Below are positions 1-8,218 of a DNA stretch of 64,000 nucleotides, one piece after another. The DNA comes from PALSA-894 sp963734185 (GTDB taxonomy: Bacteria; Pseudomonadota; Alphaproteobacteria; Rhizobiales; Xanthobacteraceae): contig CAVTGA010000002.1 in the NCBI GenBank assembly GCA_963734185.1, positions 2,542,001-2,606,000 on the forward strand, given 5' to 3'. Under the pieces are notes generated by a model. That model was not told the DNA's origin. It searched no databases and saw nothing but the letters and a program-made list of their open reading frames with translations. A program made the position numbers and the translations under genes. The stretch's first letter is position 1. Every line of letters begins with the position of its first letter.

Positions 1-76
1 TCCGCGTGGGCACGGCGCGGATTTTTCGTTGGAGCGTCGGCGCGAGATCGGGGCCGCGCCTTTTGCCCACCCTACG
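1..76. repeat. Intergenic palindromic repeat, family A (partial)
   Basis: Right part of a repeat whose full copies run from CGTAGGGTGGGCAAAGG to CCTTTGCCCACCCTACG. The interior GTGGGCACGGCGCGGAT recurs at 14944. Other copies lie at 13614-13806, 14852-15016, 23454-23540 and 54645-54806. It is non-coding and its left end lies outside the window. Confidence 0.8.
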
Positions 77-180
77 ACCGGAAGCCGTGCACAACTGGCC
101 TTGCGATCTTTTTTCAGCGGGCCAGTGACGCTATTCCACCACGACGGATTGAAGAACCGATTCCCGCCGAGCATTGACGC

Positions 181-657
181 ATGCCCAAGAAGAAAAAAGC
201 CGCCAAGCGCAAACGCAAGAGCAAGTTCGACAGGATCCGGGCCAAGCTCGAGGTGCGCCGCTCGCGCACCGGGCTCGGCCTCTACACCTTCACGTCGATC
301 CCGAAGGGCGCCTGCATCGTCGAATACACCGGGCGCGAGGTGACCGAGGAAGAGGTCGACAAGAGCAACAGCAAGTACCTGTTCGAGCTGACCAAGACCC
401 GCACCATCGACGGCGCGCCGCGCTACAACCGGGCGCGCTACGTCAACCATTCGTGCCGGCCGAACTGCGAGATCGAGACCTGGCGCGGGCACATCTACGT
501 GATGGCGCGGCGCGCCATCAAGGAGGGCGAGGAACTCTCCTACCACTACGGCAAGGACTACATGGACACCTTCATCAAGCCGAACGGCGGCTGCCGCTGC
601 CCGAAATGCAAGCCGCCGCGCAATCCGAGGTCGCTGCTGAAGACGGCGAAGCGGTGA
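181..657 (+). CDS. Small SET-domain protein (putative lysine methyltransferase)
   Basis: 158 residues. A Lys/Arg-rich N-terminal tail (residues 1-25) precedes a compact SET domain. The SET signatures are GLGLYT near 31-36 (SAM-binding region), RYVNHSCRPNC near 86-96 (pseudoknot with the N-H-S-C core) and GEELSYHYG near 116-124 (catalytic Tyr region). A CRCPKC cysteine cluster at 138-143 resembles a minimal post-SET zinc site. SET proteins transfer methyl groups from S-adenosylmethionine to protein lysines; bacterial substrates are mostly unknown. The basic tail suggests nucleic-acid or ribosome association, which is inference. The ATG at 181 has only a weak ribosome-binding site but is the only start that keeps the basic tail. 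It stands alone upstream of a tRNA gene, with no partner gene in its operon. Confidence 0.9.
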   Translation: MPKKKKAAKRKRKSKFDRIRAKLEVRRSRTGLGLYTFTSIPKGACIVEYTGREVTEEEVDKSNSKYLFELTKTRTIDGAPRYNRARYVNHSCRPNCEIETWRGHIYVMARRAIKEGEELSYHYGKDYMDTFIKPNGGCRCPKCKPPRNPRSLLKTAKR

Positions 658-789
658 AGCCGGCGCGCACGCCGGGTGTCCGTGGTGCCTGCCGCGCAAG
701 GAGGCGCAACGGTGCGGAATTCCCCGTTGTTTTGGCTCTCGGGCTGTCCTATGTGTCGCGGCGCGGCTTTGGCCGCCTTCATGCGGTAT

Positions 790-866
790 GGCGGGGTAGC
801 TCAGCTGGTTAGAGCAGCGGAATCATAATCCGGAGGTCGCCGGTTCAAATCCGGCCCCCGCTACCA
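790..866 (+). tRNA. tRNA-Met (anticodon CAT)
   Basis: 77 nt with encoded CCA. A 7-bp acceptor stem (first pair G-U), a D arm GCTC/GAGC, anticodon loop ATCATAA, T arm GCCGG-TTCAAAT-CCGGC and discriminator A fold as a standard cloverleaf. The anticodon stem has a G-G mismatch at its outer pair (27-43). A paired position 1-72 argues against initiator tRNA, so elongator Met is most likely. A CAT-anticodon tRNA-Ile2 (lysidine-modified) cannot be excluded from sequence alone. Confidence 0.92.
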
Positions 867-984
867 AGTTCTCCTTATAAAACAAACATTAAACCGCCAT
901 TTGTGAGCCCGGCACCGTTCCGGGTGCTGGCGGCGTCTCAGTTGGTGCGGTGCGCACGCGCACCTTGCCACGCGCCATGTAACA

Positions 985-1004
985 GACTAGATAGATGACT
1001 AGTC
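985..1004. promoter_or_regulatory. Palindrome upstream of the antitoxin gene (candidate operator)
   Basis: GACTAG, 8-nt spacer, CTAGTC: a perfect 6-bp inverted repeat ending 17 nt before the chosen antitoxin ATG at 1022. Phd/VapB antitoxins usually repress their own operon by binding such palindromes. The site is seen; the role is inferred. Confidence 0.45.
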
Positions 1005-1021
1005 AGATACCGGAGCTCGGC

Positions 1022-1279
1022 ATGAAGAATTGGCCCGTCCAGGACGCCAAGGCGCGCTTCAGCGAGTTGCTGGATACTTGCCTGCGTGAAGGTCCGCAGC
1101 TTGTGACCAAGCGCGGTGCCGATGCGGCCGTCCTGGTACCAATCGACGATTGGCATCGGCTCAAGCATTCGGCACGCCCGACCTTGAAAGAGCTCCTGCT
1201 GAGCGAAGAAGCGAGGGTCGAATTTCCGCTGGTGAAGCGCGGCCGGCGCCGTCGCCGCTCGCCGAGCGCGCTCGATTGA
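1022..1279 (+). CDS. Phd/YefM-type antitoxin
   Basis: 85 residues from the ATG at 1022, whose N-terminus MKNWPVQDAKARFSELLD is the classic Phd/YefM DNA-binding start. An in-frame ATG at 995 would add nine residues and overlap the candidate operator, so the downstream start is preferred. Residues 1-55 form the DNA-binding/dimerisation fold (LVTKRGADAAVLVPIDDW is the typical core). The C-terminal tail is short and basic and should bind the toxin. The gene ends 3 nt before the toxin GTG, so the pair is co-transcribed and probably autoregulated through the palindrome just upstream. Its likely role is to neutralise the adjacent PIN ribonuclease. Confidence 0.9.
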   Translation: MKNWPVQDAKARFSELLDTCLREGPQLVTKRGADAAVLVPIDDWHRLKHSARPTLKELLLSEEARVEFPLVKRGRRRRRSPSALD

Positions 1280-1282
1280 GCG

Positions 1283-1687
1283 GTGTTCCTCCTCGACACC
1301 AATGTCGTGTCGGAACTGCGGCGCCTGCGCCCGCACGGGGCGGTCCTGGCATGGCTGCGCGACGTGCCCGACACCGACCTGCATCTCTCCGCGGTCACGC
1401 TTTGCGAGCTACAGGCCGGTGTAGAGATCACGCGCGAGCAGGATCCTGCCAAAGCCGCCGAGATCGAGGCTTGGATCGAGCGTGTCGCCGAGACCTACAA
1501 CGTTGTGACGATGGACGCCCGCACGTTCCGAAGCTGGGCGCGGCTGATGCACCGCCGCTCCGACGAGTTGATCGAGGACGCGATGATCGCCGCGACCGCG
1601 CAGGTGCACAACCTGACGGTCGTGACCCGCAACGTGCGGGATTTCGAACGATTCGGGGTGCGGACGCTCAATCCATTCGCCGCCTGA
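1283..1687 (+). CDS. vapC: VapC-like PIN-domain toxin ribonuclease
   Basis: 134 residues, GTG start, 3 nt downstream of the antitoxin. A PIN-fold Mg2+-dependent RNase: the first acidic residue is in FLLDTNVVSE (Asp5), a conserved Glu is in LCELQAG near residue 42, and the C-terminal acidic/Asn cluster is around DAMIAATA and TRNVRDF (about residues 94-117). The ending GVRTLNPFA is characteristic of this VapC branch. Known family members cleave tRNA or rRNA when the antitoxin is degraded. No frameshift or missing catalytic residue is visible, so the module looks intact. Confidence 0.92.
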   Translation: MFLLDTNVVSELRRLRPHGAVLAWLRDVPDTDLHLSAVTLCELQAGVEITREQDPAKAAEIEAWIERVAETYNVVTMDARTFRSWARLMHRRSDELIEDAMIAATAQVHNLTVVTRNVRDFERFGVRTLNPFAA

Positions 1688-1818
1688 TCCGCCTTCATTG
1701 CCGGCCGGCAGGTAACTATTCTCCCATCCGATTGATCGGGTGTCGCGCAATTTCTCCGCGGCGCTGAAGCGCCGGCCCGGCACGGCTTGGGCGAGCGGCC
1801 GACGCTGCGCCGAAGTGG

Positions 1819-2340
1819 CTATCGTGCCGACGGCGGCGGCGCCTTACGGGGCGGGACAGGACCGATTGTCCTTGGAGCCTTGTCATCCGGTAGCGGCAAC
1901 GACGACGGCTCATTCGACTGCCGGCTGGAGGGCGGGTCCGGCACCGGCAGGAGCGGCGGTAGGTTGAGCGCAGAGACGAGCATGGATGCGGCGACCGCCG
2001 CCGCGCTCAATATGCCCACGACAAGACCGGTCACGCCGAACAGGTCATAGGTGGCGCTGCGCCACCAGCGCCACGGCAGCCGCGCGCCGCTGCGGTCGGT
2101 CGGCTCCGCCGCGCTCGCCGCCGGCTCGAGCGCCTCCTCGAACGGGCGTGGGGCGTTGGCGATGAGCTCGCCGATGGGGAATGGATACGGCGGATAGCGC
2201 TCGAACGTCCGGCGCAGCGTCTCGTTATAGATCGCGCTCCAGTGCCCGGCCCAGCCCTTCGGTCGACGGCTCCCGGTCGGAGCCGCTTCGCGCGGCTCCG
2301 AGGAGGGCATGGTTTTGGGACTGTCGGTGACCTGTTCCAT
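1819..2340 (-). CDS. Small single-span membrane protein, last gene of the MoxR/EAD operon
   Basis: 173 residues, family not recognised. A soluble N-terminal part (about 1-95, with the segment ERYPPYPFPIGELI) is followed by one hydrophobic helix near residues 99-126 and a Pro/Ser-rich tail with three PxPP-like patches. The ATG at 2340 lies 21 nt after the stop of the giant membrane-protein gene on the same strand, so it is probably translated from the same transcript. Codon use is like its neighbours. A role as accessory subunit of the giant protein is inference from position only. Confidence 0.65.
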   Translation of the reverse strand: MEQVTDSPKTMPSSEPREAAPTGSRRPKGWAGHWSAIYNETLRRTFERYPPYPFPIGELIANAPRPFEEALEPAASAAEPTDRSGARLPWRWWRSATYDLFGVTGLVVGILSAAAVAASMLVSALNLPPLLPVPDPPSSRQSNEPSSLPLPDDKAPRTIGPVPPRKAPPPSAR

Positions 2341-2361
2341 GACGCCGTAGGTGCTATTGCC

Positions 2362-5300
2362 TTAGCCCGCCCCGAAATTGAAGGGATTCCTTCTGCTGTC
2401 GCGATCGTCGGGTGGTTGCCGGGAGCGATCCGGACGGCGCCAAAGCCGCGCGACCGTAGCGCGCCACGAAGCCTCCTCGCTGCGCTGTTCGCTGACGATG
2501 CGCACGGCGGCGCCGAAAATCGCGAAACCGACCAGGCACACCGCGACGCCGATGCTTCCTAGTTCGCCGAGCAACACATCCCCGGTCACGCGCTGAAAGC
2601 CGATACCGATCCGGCTTGTCCCCACGTTGCCCCACCAGCTTGTGGCAAACCCGTACACCGAGCCGAGTATGATCATGTTGCCGAAGGCGATGGGAACGCT
2701 GAGCGCGGGCCGACGCGACAGGTTGAAGACCGGCTCCTTCCAGAGATTTGCGGCGCTCAGTCCCAGGATGATCGCCGCCGCGAGCAGGCCAGCGCTGGTC
2801 GGCATCAGCAGCCATCCGACGCCGGCGAACGAGATTTCAGGAACAAGGCCGCTGACGAGAATGCCGCCGGCCACACCGAGCAGCAGGACGACAACATTAC
2901 CATGCACCGGCGGCCGAAGGCGCTCCGGGTCGAACTGGTCTTCGGTGGCATATCGCCGCCAGGCGCGCATGCCGTAGAGGACCAGCAGGGCGGTCAGGAC
3001 GTCTTCGCCGCGAACGCCGATGGTCGTCGCCGCCCGGACGGCCCCGGACAGCTGCCGCGCAACGTCGATGACGACCCATCCGACCAGCAGCGCGACCACG
3101 AACCGCTGTGCCGGCATGCGCGACGCGCCGATGACGAGTGCGACGGTCGCGATCATCCAACTCGGTTCGATGCGGAGCGCCGTTGGGATGTCGATCAAAT
3201 CAAGCCTCAGACGCACGGTCGAGGCGAGCAGGACGACGATGAGGGCGGCCTCGGCCCAGGGGAGGATTTCCCGCCGCAGCAGTTGTTGCCGGAACGAGAT
3301 GTCGGCGGCGAAGCGCGCCCAGAACAGGATGACGAGGGCGGGCCAGACGCCGCCGGGCGTGACCGGTGCCTCGGCCGGCCCGAGCTGCAAGGCAAAGGGC
3401 AGGACGCCGGCCGCGATGGCCGCGGTCGCCCGTCCGCCGTGGCGCCAAGCGAGCGCGACCGCGACCGGCAGCGCCAGCGGCCACAGGCTGAACGTCGAGT
3501 CGCCGATGCGCCAGGTGACGGCGAGCAGCCACATGGCGAGCGTACTCCACCATGGACTGCCGGCGACGACGATGCGCCGCCACTGCCGCAACTGCAATCC
3601 CAGGCGTCCGATGCGGTCGCGTGTCGCCATATCGGCGAACACATCCTGCCACCACCACAGGCGTGGTGTTCGCGCGGCCGCACTGAGTTCACCTACCAGG
3701 GCTGCGGGACCGACAAATCGAAAGACCGGCCAAAGCACGAGAGCAATGGGAAGAAACGCAGTCAAGAAAACGAATAAGTAGTCCAATGTTACTCCTACTA
3801 AGAACGGCAATGTTAGAATAGATTCCAATACTGAAGACGCGAAAAAGACAGATACAAGACCACTCGTCGCCGCGGCGACAAGGACGGAGAGCAAAAACGC
3901 ACGCTTGACGGATCGTCTAAAAAAAAATGGAGATCGTTCGGCGGCCGACCACCTGATCGCCAGTGCGCTCGTGCTTCCGCAAACCAGGCTTACCGCAAAA
4001 GTGACTCCAGCGAATATCAGGAATATTGCCACGATATCGTTGACGATAGCGACCATTTGGATGGAACTGGCTGCGGTGATGAACAAGGCCACAAGTACGG
4101 CCAGGACGAGGCTTGCGGCCATCGTGGCGGTCAGAAACGGCCGCCACGCCTGGGAACTGTCCTGAATCCCAAGATTGCCCCACGTTGCGACGGTGTAGGC
4201 GCCCGTTGTCGAAACCGTCAGTGCGAAAACAAAAAGCCACGAGGTTTCGTCAGTGAGGGCGCCAATCCGTACCAGCGCCGCCAGCCATACGAAGACCACG
4301 CCGGCAAACCCGACGTCCAGCCATACGCGTCGCCACGAGAGGGTGAAGGTGGGGCCAAGCAGCCACCGGCGCATCAAGGCATTGCTGGCCACCCATGCCG
4401 CCGTGCCGGTCGCTGCCAGAAGAACCAAGGCCGCCATCGAAATCTCTCGTTGCGCGAGCCCAGACAGGACGACGAGAAACCAGGGAACAGCCCAGATCGA
4501 GGTCACCAGCACTGTGCCGAGGCTGGCGGTGAGCGCATCCCGCTGCAATTGCCGATCGAGCGTGTCGTCGGCACTGGGGCTGCGCTGCCAACGCTGCGGA
4601 GTGACGAACCAGACCCATGCCGTCACGGCGAAGGTGGCCGCCATCATGATTCGACCGAGCAGCGGCTCGCTGCTCCCAAAGGTCGTGCTGGGAAAGGGGA
4701 ACGTCATGCTCAACACGCCGAGCGGGATCACGACCGACACCGCAAGTGTCGGGCCGTACCGGCTCGACAGGCGGTCGAACTCCGACGAACGCCCGCTGCG
4801 CAACGTGGTGAAGGCCCAATGCGCCAGCGCCACGAACATCGCCGCGAGAGCGGCGACGCGGACGGCGGGCGGCGTCGGTTCCAAACCGTAAAGAGGTCGA
4901 TGCAACTGCACCGCGGCGATATCAGCCGCCGCGCCGATGCCGATCAGCACGTCCGAGATCCAGGGCTGCAGCGCGGCGGCCAGCACGGCGCATGCCACCG
5001 CGAGATAGCGCAACTGCGTGCGACGCCGGCGTTCCGGCGCTTCCATGCGCTCCTGGATGACGGCCGACGCCTCCGGCTGCAGCACGTCGCGCTCCGGATC
5101 GAGCTTCTCGTTGCGCAGCAGCGAGAAGAAGATGCGCTCGTCGCCCGACGGCAGGTCGGGAAGCTGGATGCTCGACGTCACCGCGTCGAGCTTGGCGGGG
5201 GTGATCTCGCGTGCGACTTCGAACGCGGCCACCAGCCGGTCGAGCGCCGACGTCTCGCCGGCGCCCTCCACGGCCTCGGCCTGTGCCAGCACGAACACCT

Positions 5301-7065
5301 GGACCTTGCGCACGAGGTCGCGCTGCTCCTGCCGCAGTCCGTTGATGATGGCGATGCGCAGCCAGTCGGGCATGCGGCCTTCGCGGATCCATGGCAGGCG
5401 GACCAGCCGGCCGAACAGGGCGCTGTCGATCTCGCCGTTGCGCGATTGCAGCACCAGGCGCGCGAGCACGAAGGTGATGCGCGCATCGATCTTGGGGAAC
5501 GCCGCAATCGCAGCGAGCAGCGTGTACACCTCTTTGTCGGCGGCCCAGACCTTGAGGTCGTTCACCAGGCGGTGAATCTCGTCGCGCTGCGGCGGAATGC
5601 CCGACATCAGGCGCGTCGGATTGCGCGCCAGGCGATCGAGGAAATGTTCCTCGCGCGGCTCCGTGCCGAGGCCCGGCGCGGCGCCGGCCTCCGGCGCCTG
5701 CATGAGCTGCGCCGCGAGACCGTCGATCCCCGCGACGTCCGCGGTGAAGATGGAAAATCCAAGCTCCTCGAGCCGGCGTTCGTTCTCGCCCCAGGCGGCT
5801 TTCGGCGCGGAGGTGATCAGGAAGGCGGCGCTGAATTCTCTGATATGAAGAAGGTCGGGCACTGCCGTGCCGGGCCGCACCACGCTACGATGCCCGGCGC
5901 GGTCGATCCGGATGCCGGGAAGCTCGAAGAAGGCGGTGCCGGCGCTCACCGTGATCAGCCGTTCGCCGGCATGGCGCGAGGCCACCAGGCTGAACGGCAG
6001 GAACTCGTAATCCACGATATCGTCGTGCAGGCCGCCGCGCACCGGGTTGAGGCGATCGAGCGAGCCGGTGAAATCGTAGCGGCTGTACACGATGCTGGCT
6101 TCGGCGAGGGCGCCCTCCAGCAGCCGCGCGAACAGCCCGGCATGGTCGTCTCCGGCCGCGCGGTCGACGATCAGGACATAGTTGGGCAGCTCGCGCCGCC
6201 GCTGCATCGCGACGACGGGACGTCCGCCCGCGCGCACGGTGTTGGCGATTGTCGCCGCCACGTCGATGACGTTGGTCTCCGACCAGCGCACGCGCTTGAG
6301 CCGGTCGAATGCCGCCCGTGCCTCGACGGTGCGGAACCATCTTGGTATATCCAGTTTCATGCTGAAGGTGCTGGCCAGGTCGGTCTCGCCGACGCGCCGG
6401 ACCAAGCGGCCCTTGACGTCGCGGCGCCACGCCGCGAACGAGAGGCCGGCGCCGAGGACCACCAATGCGAATGCGAGCCGCGACAGCACGTCCTCGAAAA
6501 ATGCCTTCCAGGCCGGATGCAGTCCGGCGCCGAGGGACACCACCGGCTGCGAATAGGTGACGACGTCGGTCGCCGCACTGCCGAGGCTCGGCGCGCTGCC
6601 GCTCCATGTCCGCACCGCGATCAAACCCACGAATGCCAGCACGGCAACACCCGCCAGGGAGCCCCCCGCGATCAAGCCCTGGCGGTCGGCGCGTTCCAGC
6701 TGGCGGATTTCCCGCGGGATCGCGCTCTGCGCATTGGCGCGGCGGACCTTGTCGTCCTGCACCGCACCGCCGCCCTCCGGCCTGATCCACTCGTCGAACA
6801 GGCGGCGCATGTCGGCCAGCTCGTGCTGCGACGTCGCCAGCGTGGGAAGCAGGTAGATGAACAATTGTGCGGGATCGTCGACCCGCACCCCCATGCCGAC
6901 CAGGCGCGATATCAGCGCAAGGCTGCGCAGCCGTCCCTCGATGCCGATCGGGAAGCCGGCCGACTCCAAGCGGGCGAACAGGAGCTCGAACTCCGGAAGC
7001 GGCTGGGTCCGCTCGGCGAAAGCTTGCGCGGCCGCCGTCGTCGCGATCTCGACGCGCGCCGTCAT
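2362..7065 (-). CDS. Giant polytopic membrane protein partnered with MoxR
   Basis: 1567 residues. The start is ATG 7065, which overlaps the MoxR stop as ATGA, indicating translational coupling; longer frames upstream only shadow MoxR. Residues 1-125 are soluble. Two helices (about 131-151 and 187-212) precede a soluble block of some 470 residues (about 213-680). From 686 to 1525 there are roughly 22-24 more hydrophobic helices, giving about 25 in total. The tail (1530-1567) is Arg/Asp-rich. Within the soluble block, NYVLIVDRAAGDD (about 295-307) and RLITVSAGTAFFELPG (about 369-384) look like buried beta strands and could be a degenerate vWA-type fold, the usual MoxR partner. No MIDAS motif is visible, so this is only a suggestion. 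I do not recognise the family. DNA for residues about 940-1100 (3765-4240) is clearly less GC-rich than its surroundings. Confidence 0.85.
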   Translation of the reverse strand: MTARVEIATTAAAQAFAERTQPLPEFELLFARLESAGFPIGIEGRLRSLALISRLVGMGVRVDDPAQLFIYLLPTLATSQHELADMRRLFDEWIRPEGGGAVQDDKVRRANAQSAIPREIRQLERADRQGLIAGGSLAGVAVLAFVGLIAVRTWSGSAPSLGSAATDVVTYSQPVVSLGAGLHPAWKAFFEDVLSRLAFALVVLGAGLSFAAWRRDVKGRLVRRVGETDLASTFSMKLDIPRWFRTVEARAAFDRLKRVRWSETNVIDVAATIANTVRAGGRPVVAMQRRRELPNYVLIVDRAAGDDHAGLFARLLEGALAEASIVYSRYDFTGSLDRLNPVRGGLHDDIVDYEFLPFSLVASRHAGERLITVSAGTAFFELPGIRIDRAGHRSVVRPGTAVPDLLHIREFSAAFLITSAPKAAWGENERRLEELGFSIFTADVAGIDGLAAQLMQAPEAGAAPGLGTEPREEHFLDRLARNPTRLMSGIPPQRDEIHRLVNDLKVWAADKEVYTLLAAIAAFPKIDARITFVLARLVLQSRNGEIDSALFGRLVRLPWIREGRMPDWLRIAIINGLRQEQRDLVRKVQVFVLAQAEAVEGAGETSALDRLVAAFEVAREITPAKLDAVTSSIQLPDLPSGDERIFFSLLRNEKLDPERDVLQPEASAVIQERMEAPERRRRTQLRYLAVACAVLAAALQPWISDVLIGIGAAADIAAVQLHRPLYGLEPTPPAVRVAALAAMFVALAHWAFTTLRSGRSSEFDRLSSRYGPTLAVSVVIPLGVLSMTFPFPSTTFGSSEPLLGRIMMAATFAVTAWVWFVTPQRWQRSPSADDTLDRQLQRDALTASLGTVLVTSIWAVPWFLVVLSGLAQREISMAALVLLAATGTAAWVASNALMRRWLLGPTFTLSWRRVWLDVGFAGVVFVWLAALVRIGALTDETSWLFVFALTVSTTGAYTVATWGNLGIQDSSQAWRPFLTATMAASLVLAVLVALFITAASSIQMVAIVNDIVAIFLIFAGVTFAVSLVCGSTSALAIRWSAAERSPFFFRRSVKRAFLLSVLVAAATSGLVSVFFASSVLESILTLPFLVGVTLDYLFVFLTAFLPIALVLWPVFRFVGPAALVGELSAAARTPRLWWWQDVFADMATRDRIGRLGLQLRQWRRIVVAGSPWWSTLAMWLLAVTWRIGDSTFSLWPLALPVAVALAWRHGGRATAAIAAGVLPFALQLGPAEAPVTPGGVWPALVILFWARFAADISFRQQLLRREILPWAEAALIVVLLASTVRLRLDLIDIPTALRIEPSWMIATVALVIGASRMPAQRFVVALLVGWVVIDVARQLSGAVRAATTIGVRGEDVLTALLVLYGMRAWRRYATEDQFDPERLRPPVHGNVVVLLLGVAGGILVSGLVPEISFAGVGWLLMPTSAGLLAAAIILGLSAANLWKEPVFNLSRRPALSVPIAFGNMIILGSVYGFATSWWGNVGTSRIGIGFQRVTGDVLLGELGSIGVAVCLVGFAIFGAAVRIVSEQRSEEASWRATVARLWRRPDRSRQPPDDRDSRRNPFNFGAG

Positions 7066-8207
7066 GATTGCGCCTTCGGCCCTCCGGAAACGCTCGCCGC
7101 CGTCGCCAGGTCGACCTTGGTCTTGGTGAAGATGCGCAACGCGGCGTCGGCGCGCGGACTGTCGGGCGCAAGTTCGTGGTCCGACTTGAGCCCGGTCGCA
7201 TGCAGGTAGGCGACGAGCGCAATGAACTCGGCCGTTCCCGGCTTCTTCTCGGTGATGTTGTTCTTGACGCGCTCGAACAGCTTCCAGGCGCTGGTGAGCA
7301 GCTTTCCCTGCGGATCGAGACTGCCGCCGAGCCGGGCCGCGGCGATCCTGCACATCGTGTCGCCTTCCGGCGTCGCGATGTAGTGAAACACGCAGCGCCG
7401 CAGGAACGCGTCGGGAAGATTGCGCTCCGCGTTGGAGGTGATGACGACGATCGGTTTGTAGTCCGGGATCGCCGTGACCGTGAAGCCGAGCTCTTCGAAC
7501 CGGAAGCTCATCCGCTCGACCTCGGCGAGGAGGTCGTTCGGCGTGTCGCGCGGCGCCTTGTCGAGTTCGTCGATCAGGACGACCGTGTGACGCGGCTGGT
7601 CGGAGAGACGAAACTCCTCGGGAAAAAGATCGGCGAGGGTCAGCGCTCCTTTGGCGGCAGCGGCGCCGAAGACTTCGGTCTTGTCGAAGTTCGGTTCGAG
7701 CTCGACGCGCGCCCGCCCGCCGGCGGCGCGGACGATGGCGCGCCCCAACCCCTCGAGCTTGACGTAGGAAAACAGCGGCTGCAATTGCACCGGTGCATCC
7801 GGCCTGGATTGACGCGCGATGGCCCCGGCAATGGTCGCATCGCGAAACCGCATGAGGTCGTCGAACCGGTAGAGCAGATCGCGCCCCGTGGTCGTGCTCT
7901 TGACCTGAACGACGGTGGGCGGCCCCAACTTGAGGTCGCCGGAAAGCTTCTCGGCAAAGCGCGTCTTGCCGACGCCGGGATCCCCGGTGAGCATCAACGG
8001 CTGGCGCAGCAGCAGGGCAACCCAGGCGGCCGCCGCCAAGTCTTCCTCCACGAGATAGGGCGCCGGCTTGAACTCCTCGGGGTCGCCCGCCGGCGGCGCG
8101 TCCCACGGACGCGGAAGTGCCTTCAAGAGTTCCGGCGAGAAGCCGCCGGCGCCGCGGGCGAACAGCTCGGACAGGCCTACCGTCGCGCCGTCCTTCGGGT
8201 CCGGCAT
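7062..8207 (-). CDS. MoxR-family AAA+ ATPase
   Basis: 381 residues from ATG 8207, with AAGGAG 8 nt upstream. Walker A is GDPGVGKT (75-82). Walker B is VVLIDELDKAP (209-219). Sensor 1 is VVITSNAERNLPDAFLRR (254-271), whose arginines supply the finger. MoxR ATPases act as chaperones that remodel partner proteins, typically a vWA protein encoded next door. Here the next gene encodes the giant membrane protein, so that is the likely client. The gene sits 11 nt after the EAD/iSTAND gene and overlaps the next start by 4 nt, in the middle of a tight operon. All ATPase motifs are intact. Confidence 0.93.
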   Translation of the reverse strand: MPDPKDGATVGLSELFARGAGGFSPELLKALPRPWDAPPAGDPEEFKPAPYLVEEDLAAAAWVALLLRQPLMLTGDPGVGKTRFAEKLSGDLKLGPPTVVQVKSTTTGRDLLYRFDDLMRFRDATIAGAIARQSRPDAPVQLQPLFSYVKLEGLGRAIVRAAGGRARVELEPNFDKTEVFGAAAAKGALTLADLFPEEFRLSDQPRHTVVLIDELDKAPRDTPNDLLAEVERMSFRFEELGFTVTAIPDYKPIVVITSNAERNLPDAFLRRCVFHYIATPEGDTMCRIAAARLGGSLDPQGKLLTSAWKLFERVKNNITEKKPGTAEFIALVAYLHATGLKSDHELAPDSPRADAALRIFTKTKVDLATAASVSGGPKAQS

Positions 8208-8218
8208 CTGTGCTCTCC

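Noticed and set aside
867..994. Hairpin GCACC...GGTGC after the tRNA as a rho-independent terminator
   Set aside because: The stem is only five pairs, and no T-run follows it, so a terminator cannot be supported.
4057..7209. Open plus-strand frame of 1050 codons opposite the giant membrane-protein gene
   Set aside because: Its translation is rich in Arg/Gly/Pro/His with no domain. It is the antisense shadow of a GC-rich gene, whose own frame encodes clear membrane helices and is coupled to moxR.
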